Positions 17,677 to 30,840 of a DNA stretch of 30,840 nt are shown one piece after another (the first letter of the stretch is position 1; every line of letters begins with the position of its first letter). The notes under the pieces are model-generated. The model made no database searches. It was not told where the DNA came from and was given only the letters and a program-made list of their open reading frames with translations. This DNA comes from Mucidula mucida (Eukaryota; Basidiomycota; Agaricomycetes; Agaricales; Physalacriaceae), in NCBI GenBank assembly GCA_015501055.1, contig JADNYV010000413.1, forward strand, positions 1 to 30,840, given 5' to 3'. Both the position numbers and the translations under genes were made by a program.

Positions 17677-18423
17677 TGTCAAATCCGTTGCCAATTTATA
17701 TGACACTTATCTTTGTCTAAAAATGTCTAGTTCACGGGCACACGTCCGTCCACACGGTAAAAGACCCGTGCCCTACATCGATTATGCGTGATGTCGCTAT
17801 TAGTATCCGGTTCTCTGAGCTAGTGATCTGCTGGCTGTGGCTTCAAGCCAGGCTAGCCGTACTTTCGCTGTATAGGTGGCGCGTTGTCTTAGACGGTCTT
17901 GTCACGGATATCAGATAGGAATCCAGTGTACATACACTTGTATATCGTCAACATGATAATATCTGAGCATTCGCTTGGCCCCGCCACATCCCACCATATT
18001 CCGCGCCCAAGCCAGAGTCGACCGTGATTCACGGCTTCTGGCCTGGCTTGATTGTCACAGTGAAGCCGGAGGCCCGGAGCTTTGGAAAGCCAGGCCAAGC
18101 CGGTGGCTTCAGGCCAAAGCCCAGACACTATAACTTCAGTCTCCCTCAGTCCGACTCCAAACACGTAGCCTTCTCAGTCTGTGACATGCGAAAAATGACG
18201 AGCTTTCCTGGCATCAGTCAATCCACCATAATAAACCTATCGCGTGGCCGTCCACAGCTCATTCAGGGTCAATTGTGGATTACCGGATTCGGACAGTGGA
18301 ACAATGGATAGCTCCCTTTGTTATGTCAGCATTCAGGTTCGTGACATGGCTCATATTTGAATTGGCGAGTCTTCACTTTCCTTCCTCTTACCCCCACCTG
18401 TTGCTCTTGAAACTTCGTCTGCT
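17677..18423. other. Intergenic region with an interrupted inverted repeat
   Basis: No gene is supported. The notable content is the inverted repeat at 18032-18102 and related GGCTT/AAGCC words (for example GGCTTCAAGCC near 17839 and GGCTTCAGGCC near 18105). Confidence 0.5.
18032..18102. repeat. Inverted repeat, 16 bp arms
   Basis: CGGCTT(ct)GGCCTGGCTT at 18032-18049 pairs with AAGCCAGGCCAAGCCG at 18087-18102. All 16 bp match, with a 2 nt bulge in the left arm and a 37 nt loop. It could be a foldback element remnant or a transcript hairpin. Confidence 0.65.
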
Positions 18424-19101
18424 ATGTCTACTGTTACGTTCAACGTTACGGGCCGCGAGGGTATCTCTTCTGTGGTCGTGCGCTTCAATAGCATTCAGGA
18501 CGAGAACACGCCGGAGTCGGAGACGGTCGAACAACAGTGAGTCGTTTACAGCGCACGCCTGCTTATGAAGTCAACCCCTGTCAGCACTACACTCTCATTG
18601 TCTCCCTCTGACATCCGTCACAAGCTCTCTGACTCTCAGGCCGCTACAGTCTCTTTCACCGCATCCGGATTGAACACATCCACCCCGACCATCACGATTA
18701 CCAAGCTTTACTTTTCCCTCGTGTCCACTCCCAAGGCCGAGCAGTTTCTCGATGCAGAAGAGTGGACGAGGACGGACAAGGTTGGAGGTATAGTGTGCGC
18801 GGGGTGCTCTGCTCCGGTGAAGGCATGGGCGGATTGGGTCTCGCACAGGTCCACCTGTCATGCCATCGAGAAGATGATGGCTATGGCGGTGTTCCGCGAG
18901 ATCGATGATATTATCGAGGCGCAGGATAAGGAGGGGAAATGCCCTTCCTACAAGCAGCCCAAGGACACGGTTGCAGATGCTGAGGCCTCCGACAATGGTC
19001 TGGGCGAATTGAAGACGGTGAAGAACAGCCGGCGTCACAGCCTTATGAAGATGTTCAGGCGCACTAGCGGTGTATTCACCGAGGCTACTAACCATGATTA
19101 G
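18424..19101 (+). CDS. Small protein with a C2HC zinc-finger-like site
   Basis: Exons 18424-18536 and 18585-19101 (48 nt intron, GTGAGT donor) give 209 residues. The N-terminal half is Thr/Ser-rich with beta-like stretches. Residues 109-129 read C-x2-C-x12-H-x3-C (VCAGCSAPVKAW, then SHRSTC), a pattern that could bind zinc, followed by a helix (AIEKMMAMAVFREIDDII). The tail is basic and Ser-rich (SRRHSLMKMFRRTS), with an RRHS site of the kind basophilic kinases use. No family is recognised. It might be a nucleic-acid or protein adaptor, but nothing in the sequence proves this. Confidence 0.7.
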
Positions 19102-19879
19102 GAGGGCTTTTTTTGCTTTATCGTTATCCGAGTTGTTCTTGTCGATATGTCCTACGAAGATATAGGACTGTATAGTATGCTTTCGTGGTACCATTGCTCT
19201 GTATGTACATTACTTGCTCTGAAGAATTCGAATTGTTTGTACTCGTTTTACGGCCGATAGGTCGTCGGCGAAGTCCGGAATGCTTTTCAACCTTGACCAT
19301 GATGTTCAATTCGACTCTTCGAGCATACAGGACGTCTGTCACGACGTGGGAGCGCGCTTCATACCTCCGCATAACCTCTTTGGACATACAATCGACACGC
19401 GGCGCAGCATCCTTCGCGAGATCGCCATCCAGCGTCGCGGCCGTAACTGGTGACGTTTATTCTTGACGACACGAGCCCATTCAAAGCTACGCCTGGACAC
19501 GTATGGTATGAGGTCGTTATGCTACTAGTGCGGCATCCAGAGCTCGTGGCCGGCCCTTTCAATTGAAAGTCTACTATCCTTTGACTTTAGATGTTGCCCC
19601 GGATGTGCATCGATTTGCGAACAGAGAAAGACACACCGACTCTTGTATGTCTGCACAACATATCAAAAGATACAAAACGTTGACAGCCACTAATCTACGG
19701 CAGGGATACATTTCTTGGTCTGGAGACACCTGCTACAGCAATGACGGAAGGACTAGAAGTATGTTGTTCGATTAACTCTAAACTATTACACATTTACGGG
19801 TGCACAGGTCGGCACATGTATAAAGTATCTCGTCATTGGACATGTGGTGAGGACGTTCTCCCATCCCACTACTGTCGTG
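19102..19879. other. Intergenic region, about 780 bp
   Basis: No gene is supported. It ends with the promoter of the gene at 19880: TATAAAG at 19819-19825, 55 nt before the ATG. Confidence 0.45.
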
Positions 19880-20755
19880 ATGTCTTCCTTCACGTCGGTC
19901 GTCGCTTTGACGAGCTATATCTTCAGGACATACTGTCCGCAGTACATCGAAGCCGTACAGACGATCCTCTGCGGTCTCCTCGTCGTTCATCCATACATCG
20001 CCGCAGTCTTTCGTACCTTGAGCCCACTACATCGCCTGGTGGTCGCAAAGCATGCACTGGATGCATTTACCGACGAGTTCTACGCCTCGATCGAGAATGG
20101 CAGGCCTATGTCGCGACGCCAAAGAAAGGCTAGGTGGCTAGAACTGGAAGAGTGCGTCTGTCGCCGTCTTTTCTGCTTCTCCTCGACTTATCTGAATTTC
20201 AGGCTCAACAACGACTTCTCCACGCTTAAAGAAGGAACGCTCAACGATATACTTCGCATCGGTTGCTTGGGATCTTTCCTTCGCGGGTCGTCCTACAGGA
20301 TCTACAAACTTCAGCGGCGCATTGAGAGCGCAAGGTTTCACTCGGTTCGTCGCCACTCGTCGTTCTTCTTGGAAGGGTCTAATCCGCATTTACAGGTTCT
20401 TGAGAGCCGCCAGTCACCGGATCTGTGAGACCGGTTCAGGTATGCTTTTCGCTCAGTCACGGCGGTCTCTTCATCCACGACATTTACAACAGTCTTTCTC
20501 CATCATGGGTCTGGGAGCGGTCTCTTTTCTTCGGCTTTCAGAGAGCTTGTCGAAGGGATGATACCACTCTCTGTCTCATCATTTCTTGTTTCTTGGCCTT
20601 TCTATTTCTTGACATTGCTCTCGGTGAGTGAATTTCTTGAACGTTTTAGATACGTTTGGTGACCAATCATACGATAGATCTTCACGGTGAATTATTGTTC
20701 ATTATTCAGGAGGAGGATGAAGAGCAGACGCTCTGCATGGACGGCCGTTTCCTGA
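19880..20755 (+). CDS. Protein of unknown function with hydrophobic segments, five exons
   Basis: Exons 19880-20151, 20203-20334, 20396-20439, 20493-20623 and 20678-20755 give 218 residues. Introns are 51-61 nt and each join keeps phase. The N-terminus is hydrophobic (residues 5-50, including VQTILCGLLVVHPYIAAVF). A basic and acidic helical middle follows (RRQRKARWLELEE). The C-terminus has another hydrophobic segment (VSSFLVSWPFYFLTLL) and a basic tail (RRRMKSRR). This suggests a small membrane or membrane-tethered protein; the family is not recognised. A TATA box lies upstream. It converges on the gene ending at 20873, with 117 bp between the stops. Confidence 0.65.
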
Positions 20756-20872
20756 TACAGATCAGCGAAGTTTCGATGCTCTCTCGCTGATATGTAGCAG
20801 ATGCGGCTTTCCTTGTAGAGGAATAACATGTATTTAAACGTTTCAATAATAGTACATAACTCTGGATTGGAG

Positions 20873-21686
20873 TCAATCCCTGTCGGCATACTCTATTCTC
20901 GTCATTCGGATTGACAAGCTCCGAATATCAGCGCGCATTCTTTCCATCTGGGCATTAAAGTCGCAGATATGCTCAGCGACAATGCCCTCGACAATCTGAG
21001 CGATCATGCGCTGCAACGCGGGGTCATCCCTCGTTCTTTGAAGGAACTTTAGTATGCCTGATGATAAAGGAAAAACGCTCGAGTACGCACACGTCAGCGC
21101 CCGAACTCGACATCATACTGACATCAGAGGCCTGGGAAGATGGCATCAAGTCACCTTGGGAGAATGTACCGGCATCCGACTGGGATAGCATGCTGATATC
21201 GGAGGATTGAGAGGCGGGAAAGTCGTAATCGGCTGATGCTCTGTGGTGTTGTATGAGTAAACAGGAAAGAAAAAGAACCAAGGGACTTGCTGCGACTCGT
21301 TTCTTGGAGTAGTGTTATAAGGATCATATTCCACCTCGTTGTCGTCTGATCGCTGGCTGAAAGGCTGTTGAGAGCCATTGAATGGAAGGTCCGAGTCCTG
21401 AGATGATTGGGAGGAGCCGAAGTCTCGACTCTGTGATTCACATCTGAGGATCTGGATTTAGTGGCGCGGTTCCAAAACGAATTTTTGACAAACGCACAAT
21501 GCAGAATGATAAGAGGACTGGGAGGATTGGGAGCTGCGGAGAAAATAAGCATTAGTGGACGTGGTTTGGAGATCGAGCCACTCACAGGTCGTCGTCGTTG
21601 TCCGAGTCGAGGCTTTCCTGCGAGAGAGCTTGAGAGTGCCTTCCGCGAAGCGGGAACCTTGACGCGGGGTGGCGGTCTTGGTACAT
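20873..21686 (-). CDS. SQ-cluster protein with C-terminal coiled-coil, five exons
   Basis: Minus-strand exons 21686-21586, 21533-21498, 21443-21291, 21240-21093 and 21046-20873 give 203 residues. The first 150 residues are disordered, rich in Ser, Gln and Asp, and carry 14 Ser-Gln dipeptides, a very dense SQ cluster of the type phosphorylated by ATM/ATR (Tel1/Mec1) kinases. The last 55 residues (FLQRTRDDPALQRMIAQIV, then MERMRADIRSLSIRM) look helical and may form a coiled coil. The third intron (21241-21290) seems to be GC-AG with a perfect GCAAGT donor; no GT donor keeps frame. Several DNA repair and meiotic recombination proteins have this plan, but I cannot name a family. Confidence 0.65.
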
Positions 21687-22198
21687 TTCTTTGGAAGGGG
21701 GAGATGTAAGGAATGCGCTTCACAAGTGACATTCCTCCGCTTTTATAGGATGCTGGTCATTGTTCCCTTTGTTTGACGTCCTTTTGTTCCAGTGCAGGTA
21801 GGTGCATCGCTTTTCGTGATCCCATCATCTCCGCAACAAGAAGCTACGATCAGCGTGCGCATCATAGAGGATAATGCAATGGTATTGGTAAGGAAAAACG
21901 AACTTGTATTTGATCGGTCACCTGATAGCATCGCGTTTACCACGCGCCTTCTGCGGGTCCGTTTCTGACGTGGACTGAACATATCGTTCAGAACACCCGG
22001 TGTATATAGGACAATTTAGCCGCCAGGTTCAAAACGAGGAACAAATACATCTGCTCATGAACAATCTCTACAGAAGTGAATACTACGGCTCGGCGTCGTG
22101 AAGCAACAAAGAACGAATCCTGCTCCGAGTCGGCAGCGTCCCAGTAACCTGATGCTTCCTCATTTCGGCGTGGGCGGCACCTAGAGGAGATCGCCATA

Positions 22199-23482
22199 TC
22201 AGACTCGGTACATCTTTGAACGCGAAAGCGGCTTACAGATTCGGGGTTGAATGTGTGGGGGTACATAATAAGTCCACGTCAAGAGTTCCTTCGAGCGTTC
22301 GGAGCTCAGCGCTGTCTCCAAAGCATTCAACTCAAGCAATGCTTCGTCTGCTGATGGGCGCATGGACACATCCGCGGCAGTCATTTTCTCGAAGAGAGGC
22401 TGGAAATCGTCTAGTCCGACGTAGTACTGAAATCATCAGCATCTGCAGGAATATATGGGTTTGTCAATGACTCACGCAACAGGCGGTATAAAACGTCTTT
22501 CCAAGATTATAGATATCGAGTGCGAACGGGTTGATCATTTCATGTTTGCCCGACGGCTGGTTGAGCTCTGGCGCGCACCTCCACTGCGACTTGATGTGAT
22601 CCGGGTCTACCGCCGCGCTGGCACGACCAGCGGAGCACCAAAGGGAGCCCTCGAAATCAATGAGATAATACTCTACAAAAGGCACTTGACATCGTGGAAT
22701 TTGGCGGAGCGGTTCAAAACCATCAGGACCGAGGAGGGAAGCAAAATGATATCCGTCAGGACAGACGTCGGTGTAATCCATCACAATGTTACGAGTTCCT
22801 AAATCGCTACAAGAATCAGCACGCTTACGACGGACGTAAACCACAGATATGATTTAAGTAAACGTACCCATGAGTGATATGGCGTTGATGCAGGAATTCG
22901 ACTGTCTGTTAAGACCATGTCAGGCCGAGTGAGGCATTGAAGGAGGACCAGACTAACCTCCAAAACGTTCCGCATGAAATGCGCAACTTCGGAACGACAG
23001 TGAAACTGCACGCGATGGAAGTGTATATGCTTTGGCATGACGATTAGGGCTTCTGCGGGATCGCCTTCTTTCTCGACTGGAATGTTGATGACCTCGAGGA
23101 GATAAACGGCGCCATTCTCGGCGACGTCAAGTCGCCGGTCAGAGAGGATTTGGAGCATTTGAATCTCTGGACTGTTGTACGGTGTTCTCTTGAAAACGAC
23201 TGGGAGACCGTCTCGGAGACGGATAGCATCCATGACCTTGTGGTACTTCTACATAAACGACAGGGTGTGAACGTCGCAAAGGGGGAAGAGGAAAGAGTGA
23301 AATACTATAGGTATGTGTGCATCCTCATAGTCCCATGGATCAGCAGATGGAGCGTCAGGTAATAGCCAAGGCGGTGTCCAATTTGGAGCGTATCGTGGTC
23401 GAAGCAGATACCCCTTTTCGAGGAGCAAAGGTTGGTGGCGTACCCAGAATAGCTCGTAGATGTCTCTTTTTTCGAGGCCCAT
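22199..23482 (-). CDS. Divergent protein kinase-like protein (basidiomycete type), five exons
   Basis: Minus-strand exons 23482-23306, 23248-22958, 22905-22868, 22806-22476 and 22426-22199 give 354 residues. Kinase landmarks: Lys79 in LPVVFKR (the VAIK position), HGDLGTRN with Asp170 (HRD loop with Arg replaced by Gly), IDFEG at 218-222 (DFG changed to DFE) and APEL. The Asp residues needed for catalysis are kept, but the changed DFG and missing HRD Arg mean activity is uncertain. The sequence ahead of the kinase core (MGLE to RPRY) is shared with the gene at 1-93. The end is uncertain: a GTAAGC donor late in the last exon could splice to another short exon at about 22182 that ends near 22090. 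Confidence 0.78.
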
Positions 23483-25039
23483 GCTGGTAACCGCGGATGA
23501 ATCTGCGATGTGTGTGGTTCTTGTTGAACCTAACATCGGCTGTTTGCGACGTGATAGGGGGACCCCTTCGCGTCGCGTGCCAAATAGGGGTCTAGATACG
23601 ACCTTGAAAGATATTGCAGAGGTTGGGTTGGCTGCCCAATTTCTAGAGATGTACGTAGATATCACACCACTTTCGGTGTCTGAGGCTACCAGTGAGTGAC
23701 GATGCTTTGGTCCGATTCCTTTCACACTGCCGGCACCTACTTGCGAGCAAACTACCGACTACAACGTCGTGAGCTTGTCAGACTCTACTATGGGTTTGCA
23801 CTGCTTTTTTTGAGCTCGGTGAACTCCACCGCATGTCAAGTTCGTGCTACTGCAACAGCCCGGTAGCATATGATCATAGACTTACTCACAGGTTCGCCCC
23901 ACGAGGTTTCTAGCGAGTCGGACCCTTCAAGTTCAATGATGGCGACACACAATCGCTTCCTCGCGGATCGCTTCTGAATCAGAGAGCAGGTTACTAAGCC
24001 TAGAACACGCTCGCTAGCTCTTCTCGTACAATACGACACTGATTTGGGAAGACTTTTAGTTCATAATGCGCATTAACGGCTTGGACCAATCGACTTTCAT
24101 CTGTCCCGGCGCTTCTTGGCTTTGATGGGCGCCCCTGGGTGAAAGTGGGTTCTTGTGTATGCGGCGGCTATCAGAAGTGCTGACCTTTTGATCAGTGGGA
24201 GTTTCTGAATAGGTATGCGTATGTGCTTATAGTGGGGACGAATCCCATGCTAGCGCCCATTATCATCATTATATGCGTTTTTTGTTTCTGCGGAAAGTAC
24301 ACTGTCGGCCCGAAGAGTTGGCGGGGATGATATATAAGCTGTGCGTCGTGGTCAACAATCTATATCGTTCCCATTGTCCAGCGAGGTACGTGGGCTTGCA
24401 TTTTTTGTCCTCGGCTAGTAAATCTCGATAGGCCATGATAATGCAGGATTGCCAGTGCTTCGAGTGTGTGAGTATTCGCGGATACGGTGGCATGGCGTCG
24501 AGTTCGCATGATCAACACAATGCCACACCCCAGCGGGCTGTCAGCTATACCATTTGTTTAACACATTGCGCGTGCCGCGCGAATGTATTCGAGGGTATTG
24601 GAGCGTCGAACGCCTCAACAGGTAAGCTTCGTCCGCCACTGTTTCTCGTGAATGTGCTGTAACCAAAGCCTCAGGACTACAAGTCAATGCTTACCCGACG
24701 GTAGCGATAAATAGTCGTGGTAGCAGCCTCGAGACGTCTTCGCTCTCGTGGGTGACCGACTATACAACCGGCGAATTCCTGGGTTTCTACCCGAAAAGTT
24801 TAAGCGATGTCGAAGCTCCATTGTTGAGATAGATATATGTGATACCCTCAGACAAGAATCTAGTGTAATTCAACCAGTCGTGTCAATCTCAAAGTCGCGT
24901 ATCAATGAAATCCATGGAGTAAGTAAACACTCAGAGGAAAGTGACAGCTGAAGCGTGGGAACATCGCGAAAAGACCCGCCCTAAATGAGCCCGGAAAGGA
25001 AGCAGCCTAGGCGCCACCCTCTTCACTATATTCCCCATC
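23483..25039. other. Intergenic region, about 1.5 kb
   Basis: No gene is supported. Open frames are short. A minus frame at 24039-23836 (MSYCTRRASERVLGL) and a Cys-rich plus frame at 24435-24662 were looked at, but neither joins to a convincing neighbouring exon. The right end must hold the promoter of the SNF2 gene; no TATA box is seen there. Confidence 0.4.
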
Positions 25040-28781
<3,742 letters not shown>

Positions 28782-29834
28782 TGTAGTGTACTAGATATTT
28801 GATTAGTTCTTCTACTGGATGCTGTATGTTCAGCAGGCTGACAGTGACAGAGTATATGGCTGGCTCTGGAAGAGTGCTCGCGGACTGACACTTTCCTGGC
28901 CCGGAGAAGGACTACTGTTCTATTGCACCTGGCGTAGCACGTACAAGCCGTAATCTTCGCTCGTCTAGTACATATGGAATTATCATGACAAGTTTTCCCA
29001 TCCTTCCTAGGTTTACGATACAATGGCATCGCGTCTTCCATCATCAACCCTTGCGTACCTATTGATACGATGTAGGATCAGACCAAAATGAAAGCGCTCC
29101 GTGAGGTGATCCGGTGGTCTGCCAGGAATGGGATGATTTTCCGTCTCCGCGACGCTTCAACGTTCTGTAGATTCATGCCCGCCAATCCAGTAGCTCACCC
29201 CCAAGCTACGACAATGAGCACTGCGTCTACCAGGAACACTTTCAAGAAGCCCATCTACGTTTCATGTACATCAACACATGGTGTATCTGAAAATTTCTCC
29301 TCACCCAGTTCAGGCTCGTGGTTCTCCTCCTGCCTTATGGTATGCTTCTTGTCTGAGATCCATGTCATCGATACTCTTGGATTGCCGCTACGCCTTTTTT
29401 GTGTCCAATGCGTTGTTCAGAAGGCCACCATCAGAGGGCGTTTTAAACTGTTTGGACGAGCACCTCGGGCCTCCACTGGGATAGCGGCAGCTTGACAGAA
29501 CGACATTTTAATAGAGCAGCTCAGGAAGGGAATGTATTATTCGCGCCACAAAGAAGAGACAGAAAAGCGCGAAGCAAACCTCCTTGGCCTCGATATTGTA
29601 TCATACATGGAATGGAAAAAAGGATGTACATTGCGAAAGTTTACAATTGCTAGTTAATGACCGACGATAGGTATATAAAGGACTGTAGTACAAATGCATA
29701 CAGGGAAGAAAGCAAGTATCAAACGAAAACGGATAGTAAGGCTACATAGGAAAACAAAACAAAAGTATACGTAGTGTTACACGGGAGAGTGCTTCATGGC
29801 TAGGTCTCGGACACGAAGAGGGTCAAATCAGATT
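28782..29834. other. Intergenic region, about 1 kb
   Basis: A plus frame of 135 codons from ATG 29088 to 29495 is open but has no recognised domain and poor codon character. I treat it as doubtful. About 29500-29780 is A-rich and is probably the 3' flank of the minus gene ending at 29835. Confidence 0.35.
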
Positions 29835-30840
29835 CTACCGGACTCGGTTTAGGACATTCCACAGCGACATGCACATGATCCTTGGAAGACGAACCTTTGG
29901 TGACGGAGGTTCGTCCTACGAGAATTCAGCATCGCATGTTGTGCATCGACAACGCGGAAACGTACTGGAGAATAGGCGCTCGTCGGCATTGGAATCTCGA
30001 TGGTCGTGTGCACATTGGGACGCATAGGATGCGCCGCCCTCAGCGAAGTCTGGAACATCGTGTCGGTGACGGGGGCGTTGAGGCTCTGGCGTAGATTAGG
30101 GCGTGCGTTGAGGCTTGCGTGAGAGAACTCGGTCAGAAAACTGTAAGGAGTTATGAATTGTGGTGACCTACAAAGCGACTAGGAGGAAGAAGTTAGTCGC
30201 GAACGCGTAGTATATCGGGACACGCACTCATGGTGATAACATATAACTTATTCATGCATAGATGGACTGGCATCCTAAGTCATGAATCAGGCCCGTCGAA
30301 AGCGAACAATGGCGAGCGACCTACCAGCTCTTCAGACTTTGGTCGACAGGGAAGAGGATGACGATCAGCGTTTGGGCGAAAGCCACAAGTATTCCTCGCG
30401 ATATGATATAAGAGACGAGCTTGTGCAGCACGTTGTCCGTCCTGTCAGAACTCTCCATGAGGAACAAAGTGTACTTGCTGGATCAGCCCACGTACCGTCT
30501 GATCCCAGTCTTAGACTGAGCCAGCCGGAGAGACAACGTAAGGGTAATGATAATGTCCGCAATCGCAGATGTTGCGGAGAGTAAGGTGGCTTCCAACTGC
30601 GATCAGAGCGAGTGAGAATAGGAATATGCGAGAGGAAATGACTGAATCGAACCTTCTTGCGTTCCGTACCGAATAGGACTATGTCTGGGCTGACAGTCAA
30701 GTCGATGATCGAAACTGGGATCAGGTCGTAAGGAAATCGAAGAGTACACATACAAAGATATCTCACCGATGCCGCACACTAGTGGCAGAATCAGATAAAC
30801 ACGATGCCTTCGGAAGCGAGGAGGCAACCAACGTACCGAA
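29835..30840 (-). CDS. DUF6534-like multi-pass membrane protein, 5' end outside the window
   Basis: Minus-strand exons 30840-30767 (partial), 30714-30653, 30596-30496, 30441-30325, 30274-30228, 30178-30172, 30113-29966 and 29915-29835. The pattern is that of the basidiomycete DUF6534 family, seven-helix proteins of unknown role: a helix (RVYLILPLVCGIG), a helix in SATSAIADIIITLTLSLRL, the marker TGIRRTDNVLHKLVSYI, a helix ILVAFAQTLIVILFPV, then KLYVITM and FLNAR before a polar cytoplasmic tail. Exon 30178-30172 is only 7 nt but is needed to keep ITM-IAFLNAR in frame, with good GTAGGT and TAG sites. In the phase given by splicing, the tail ends at 29835. A different frame of the same exon reads a more natural tail to about 29800. 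Confidence 0.75.

Noticed and set aside
18595..19194. Minus-strand ORF of 199 codons
   Set aside because: It is the antisense shadow of the 18424-19101 gene, whose plus frame has better codon use and an intron that joins in frame.
21151..21732. Minus-strand ORF of 193 codons starting MSLVKRIPYISPF
   Set aside because: It reads the SQ-protein locus in a different frame through its introns. The spliced frame gives the coherent SQ-rich protein with a helical tail.
29088..29495. Plus ORF of 135 codons
   Set aside because: No domain, doubtful codon pattern, no promoter or splice support.

Overview
The window is fungal nuclear DNA, most likely from a mushroom-forming basidiomycete (Agaricomycetes). 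Genes are dense and lie on both strands. They are cut by many 44-60 nt introns with GT-AG ends and CTNAC-type branch sites. The gene set contains basidiomycete-typical families: DUF6534-like membrane proteins, F-box-like proteins with a degenerate F-box, and divergent protein kinases. Nothing bacterial or organellar was seen, and the species cannot be named from sequence alone. All exon joins below were made by hand from reading frame, splice motifs and known family motifs.

Layout: 1-93, 5' end of a minus-strand kinase-like gene. 407-1724, two small plus-strand genes of unknown function. 1930-2742, minus gene of unknown function. 3546-4548, minus F-box-like gene. 4781-5005 and 5136-6080, a divergent pair: a 74-residue protein and a protein with two DUF3820-like motifs. 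6.6-8.8 kb, first hairpin repeat array. 9180-10844, DHH1/DDX6-type DEAD-box helicase. 11.0-13.0 kb, second hairpin repeat array. 12956-13573 and 14441-15007, two conserved-looking proteins of unknown function. 16463-17676, decayed F-box gene. 18424-19101, small zinc-finger-like protein. 19880-20755, possible membrane protein. 20873-21686, SQ-cluster protein on minus. 22199-23482, second kinase-like gene on minus. 25040-28781, SNF2 chromatin remodeller with a PHD finger. 29835-30840, DUF6534-like membrane protein on minus, running off the window.

The most unusual structure is a short element repeated at least 14 times on both sides of DHH1. Each copy has a short imperfect hairpin (arm TCTCC-x-TGTAGC, loop TCAACG, arm GCTATA, often ending GGAGA) followed 22-35 nt later by a run of 4-11 T. 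All 14 well-formed copies read away from DHH1: minus strand on the left, plus strand on the right. The hairpin top matches a pol III A-box consensus, so a tRNA-derived SINE or a small pol III RNA family are the leading explanations. I recognise no described family.

The genes do not form an obvious pathway. DHH1 (mRNA decay) and the SNF2-PHD protein (chromatin) are core regulators. Most others are lineage-specific. Two near-identical kinase N-termini at the two sides of the window point to local duplication.
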